33,479 bases of DNA from CAZXNF01 sp050741255 (GTDB lineage: Bacteria > Pseudomonadota > Gammaproteobacteria > Burkholderiales > SG8-41): the NCBI GenBank assembly GCA_050741255.1, contig JBOIEQ010000033.1:1-33479 (forward strand). Direction: 5' to 3'. The position numbers and the translations under genes were made by a program. The notes beneath the pieces are model-generated. The model was not told the origin of the DNA. It was given only the letters and a program-made list of their open reading frames with translations, and made no database searches. Below, one piece after another: positions 31,282 to 33,479 of this stretch. Positions within the stretch are counted from its first letter, which is position 1; each line of letters begins with the position of its first letter.

Positions 31282-31316
31282 AAAACGCCGCTGACCCAGA
31301 AGGTTAGCGGCGTTTT
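31282..31316. terminator. Bidirectional rho-independent terminator between the LysR and tRNA-fMet genes
   Basis: Perfect 11-base arms AAAACGCCGCT (31282-31292) and AGCGGCGTTTT (31306-31316) surround a 13-base loop in which ACC/GGT can pair further. On the minus strand the stem is followed by TTTTATATTTT, a good U-tract that would end the tRNA transcript just past its CCA. On the plus strand the stem runs into TTTTCTTGTT, adequate for ending the LysR transcript. Confidence 0.85.
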
Positions 31317-31321
31317 CTTGT

Positions 31322-31398
<77 letters not shown>

Positions 31399-31411
31399 AT
31401 TGAGGGAGCGG

Positions 31412-31440
31412 ATGATACCCACCGGGGGTACGTTCGTCAA
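31412..31440 (-). promoter_or_regulatory. Sigma-70 promoter of tRNA-fMet
   Basis: On the minus strand TTGACG (31440-31435) and TATCAT (31417-31412) are each five of six matches to the consensus and are separated by exactly 17 bases. Transcription would start about seven bases before the tRNA. The -35 box overlaps the stop codon of the upstream RND permease gene. The bases after the -10 are GC-rich, as is common for growth-rate-controlled tRNA promoters. Confidence 0.75.
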
Positions 31441-33479
31441 AGGTTTTGCGCCGCGGGCACCCTGCGTGCTCGCCGCTCGCGGATCCAGCGTACGAAGCGG
31501 TCCATGCTGACGAAGAATGTGGGCGTCACATACAGCGTGAGCATCTGCGAGAACAGCAGGCCGCCCACCACGGCGATGCCGAGCGGGCGGCGCGCTTCCG
31601 CGCCCGCGCCGAAGCCCAGCGCGATCGGCAGCGTGCCGAGGATCGCGGCCATGGTCGTCATCATGATCGGCCGGAAGCGGATCAGGCAGGCCTCGACGAT
31701 GGACTCCTCCGCATTGAGGCCTTTCTCGCGCTGCAACTGCAGCGCGAAGTCGACCATCATGATGCCGTTCTTCTTCACCAGCCCCACCAGCAGGATGATG
31801 CCGACGAAACTGAAGATGTTGAGCTCCTGGTTGAAGAGCAGCAGCATCAGCAGCGCGCCGAAGCCCGCGAACGGCAGCGCCGTCAGAATGGTCAGCGGGT
31901 GACCGTAGTGCTCGTACAGGATCGCCAGGATCATGTAGATCACCAGGATGGTGATGCCGAGCAGCAGCGGCAGGGTGCGGAACGATTCCTCGAAGGCCTT
32001 CGCACTGCCCGCAAAGGTGAACGTCACGCCGCCCGGCAAAGACTCGCGTGCCAGCTGCTTCACCGTGTCGACTGCCTCCCCGACCGATACCCCCGGCGCC
32101 AGATTGAACGACAGCACCACTGACGAGAGTTGTCCGAAATGCCCGACAGAGACGGGACCGACGCTGTTGCGGATGTCGGCCACCGCGCCGATCGGCACCA
32201 TCTGCCCCGTCGAGCTTTGCACGGAGAGGGAACGCAGTGCATTGATGTCGGCCTGGAAGCGCCGGTCGAGCTGCAGGATCACTGAAAACTGGTTGGTCGC
32301 GCCATACATCGTGCTGATCTGGCGCTCGGCGTAGGCGTTGTAGAGCGCGGTTTCGACCTGCTGCGGACTGACGCCCAGGGCGGCCGCCCGGTCGCGCAGG
32401 ATATCGATGCGAATCTGCGGATCGCGCATCTGCAGATCGCTGTTCACGTCCTGCACCAGCGGCAGTTGCCGCAGCTTGCTTTCCAGCAACTGCGAAGGCT
32501 CGATCAGCGATTTGAGGTCGGGCCCCTGCAGCACCAGCTGGTAGTCGCTGGAACTGATGATGCCGCCGATGTTGATCGCCGGCGGATTTTGCAGGAACAC
32601 GCGGATGCCTTCGACACCGCGCAGATCCCGCCGCAACTGCTGGATCACCTCGTCGGCGGTGAGGTCGCGCTGGCTGCGCGGCTTCAGGCGCACGATGACC
32701 CGGCCGACGTTCGTGCCGTTCACGCCGCCGACCCCCTGCCCGGCCGTGGACATGACGGCCTCCACGTTCGGATTCTTGCGGATGGACTCGGCGACCTTGC
32801 TCTGGCGCTCGACCAGCGTATCGAAGGTGACGCCTTCGATGGTTCGCGTGGTGCCGTACACCACACCGGTATCCTGCTTCGGGATGAAGCCCTTCTGCAC
32901 GACCGCCCAACCCAGGTACGGTTGCAGGACTTTCGGCACCATGCCGCCCAGCAGGGCGGTGGCCGCCAGCACGCCCGCGGACATCAGCAGCATCAGCCCG
33001 CGATGGCGCATGGACCAGCGCAGCGTCACGCCGTACAGATCGCGCCACTTGTCGAATATCGTCTCCAGCAGGCGGTAAGCGCGCCCGTGTTCGTTCTCGT
33101 GGCTGGGCTTGAGCAGCAGACTGCACAGCATGGGTGTCAACGACAGCGACAGGACTCCGGAAATCGCCACGGCCATGGCCACACACACGGCGAACTCGCG
33201 GAACAGGCGCCCGAGGATGCCCTGCATGAACATGATGGGCAGGAACACCGCCGCCAGCGAGATGGTCATGGCGAGCACGGTGAAGCCGATCTCCTGCGTG
33301 CCTTCGAGGGCCGCCTGCATGCGCGACTTGCCCATCTCCATGTGGCGCGCGATGTTTTCCAGCACGACGATGGCGTCGTCCACCACGAAGCCGACCGCCA
33401 GCGTGATGGCCATCAACGACAGATTGTTGAGGCTGTAACCCATCAGCTGCATGCCGGCAAAGGTGCCGAGCACCGACGC
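31437..33479 (-). CDS. RND-family multidrug efflux permease, C-terminal two thirds (MdtB/MdtC/AcrB-like)
   Basis: About 680 residues are visible and the N-terminus lies beyond the right edge; full family members have about 1,030-1,050. The visible part opens in the first transmembrane bundle with LMGYSLNNLSLMAITLAVGFVVDDAIVVLENI. It contains the two adjacent Asp of TM4 used for proton relay, followed by the FREFAV and LSLTPMLCSLLL helices. A large periplasmic domain then spans YLGWAVVQKGFIPKQDTGVV to about PGGVTFTFAG. The second bundle of helices follows (ILVIYMILAILYEHYGHPLTIL, FVGIILLVGLVKKNGIMMVDFAL, MTTMAAILGTLPIALGFGAGAEARRPLGIA). Wording such as GYSLNNLSLMA is closer to MdtB/MdtC than to AcrB. 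It ends MDRFVRWIRERRARR. It appears to be core chromosome unrelated to the catabolic cluster. Confidence 0.93.
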   Translation of the reverse strand, partial: ASVLGTFAGMQLMGYSLNNLSLMAITLAVGFVVDDAIVVLENIARHMEMGKSRMQAALEGTQEIGFTVLAMTISLAAVFLPIMFMQGILGRLFREFAVCVAMAVAISGVLSLSLTPMLCSLLLKPSHENEHGRAYRLLETIFDKWRDLYGVTLRWSMRHRGLMLLMSAGVLAATALLGGMVPKVLQPYLGWAVVQKGFIPKQDTGVVYGTTRTIEGVTFDTLVERQSKVAESIRKNPNVEAVMSTAGQGVGGVNGTNVGRVIVRLKPRSQRDLTADEVIQQLRRDLRGVEGIRVFLQNPPAINIGGIISSSDYQLVLQGPDLKSLIEPSQLLESKLRQLPLVQDVNSDLQMRDPQIRIDILRDRAAALGVSPQQVETALYNAYAERQISTMYGATNQFSVILQLDRRFQADINALRSLSVQSSTGQMVPIGAVADIRNSVGPVSVGHFGQLSSVVLSFNLAPGVSVGEAVDTVKQLARESLPGGVTFTFAGSAKAFEESFRTLPLLLGITILVIYMILAILYEHYGHPLTILTALPFAGFGALLMLLLFNQELNIFSFVGIILLVGLVKKNGIMMVDFALQLQREKGLNAEESIVEACLIRFRPIMMTTMAAILGTLPIALGFGAGAEARRPLGIAVVGGLLFSQMLTLYVTPTFFVSMDRFVRWIRERRARRVPAAQNL

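Overview
The window is a high-GC bacterial segment, most likely from a betaproteobacterium of the order Burkholderiales. The main evidence is the number of Bug-family periplasmic receptors (tripartite tricarboxylate transport, TTT) together with CysB-like LysR regulators, MmgE/PrpD proteins and TcuA-like flavoproteins. Species cannot be named from the sequence. About 31 kb is an accessory catabolic cluster. The right edge is ordinary chromosome: an initiator tRNA-Met and an RND efflux permease.

Layout. Positions 1-17141 form one long minus-strand gene train with gaps under about 90 bp. In transcription order it holds a Bug receptor, MmgE/PrpD, TcuA-like flavoprotein, isocitrate-lyase/PEP-mutase-family lyase, LeuC-like and LeuD-like hydratase subunits, Bug receptor, PrpF-family isomerase, second TcuA-like flavoprotein, MmgE/PrpD, GMC oxidoreductase, a Bug receptor broken by an amber codon, an intact Bug receptor, a muconate-cycloisomerase-like enzyme and a carboxymuconolactone-decarboxylase-like protein that runs off the left edge. 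Upstream on the same strand are two more MmgE/PrpD genes (17279-18673 and 18797-20185) and a LysR regulator (20364-21278). Divergent from the regulator, 21518-27887 (+) encodes a second LeuC/LeuD pair, a PrpD-type protein, a Bug receptor, a CapA-like protein and another Bug receptor. Then come a cupin-rubredoxin fusion (-), one more Bug receptor (+), a second CysB-like regulator (+), tRNA-fMet with its own promoter and terminator (-), and the partial RND permease (-).

How the parts may work together. The Bug proteins would capture polycarboxylates in the periplasm; no TctA/TctB membrane subunit is in the window. Inside the cell, TcuA-like enzymes could introduce a C=C bond, the PrpF-type isomerase could move it, MmgE/PrpD and LeuCD-type enzymes could dehydrate or hydrate it, and the lyase could cleave the resulting 2-hydroxy acid. 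The PrpF-like, LeuC/LeuD-like and lyase genes are family-for-family the set used for the last three steps of anaerobic nicotinate breakdown (methylitaconate isomerase, dimethylmaleate hydratase, dimethylmalate lyase). Here they are combined with flavoprotein dehydrogenases and no visible B12 mutase. This is the strongest candidate for an undescribed pathway, and its substrate is unknown.

Regulation. A 10-base word followed at identical spacing by a -10-like hexamer occurs in front of the second LeuC gene and in front of the 17279-18673 MmgE/PrpD gene. It suggests a common regulator, plausibly the adjacent CysB-like protein. No CRISPR array, insertion sequence, integrase or rRNA was seen, and no stretch longer than 300 bases lacks a gene.
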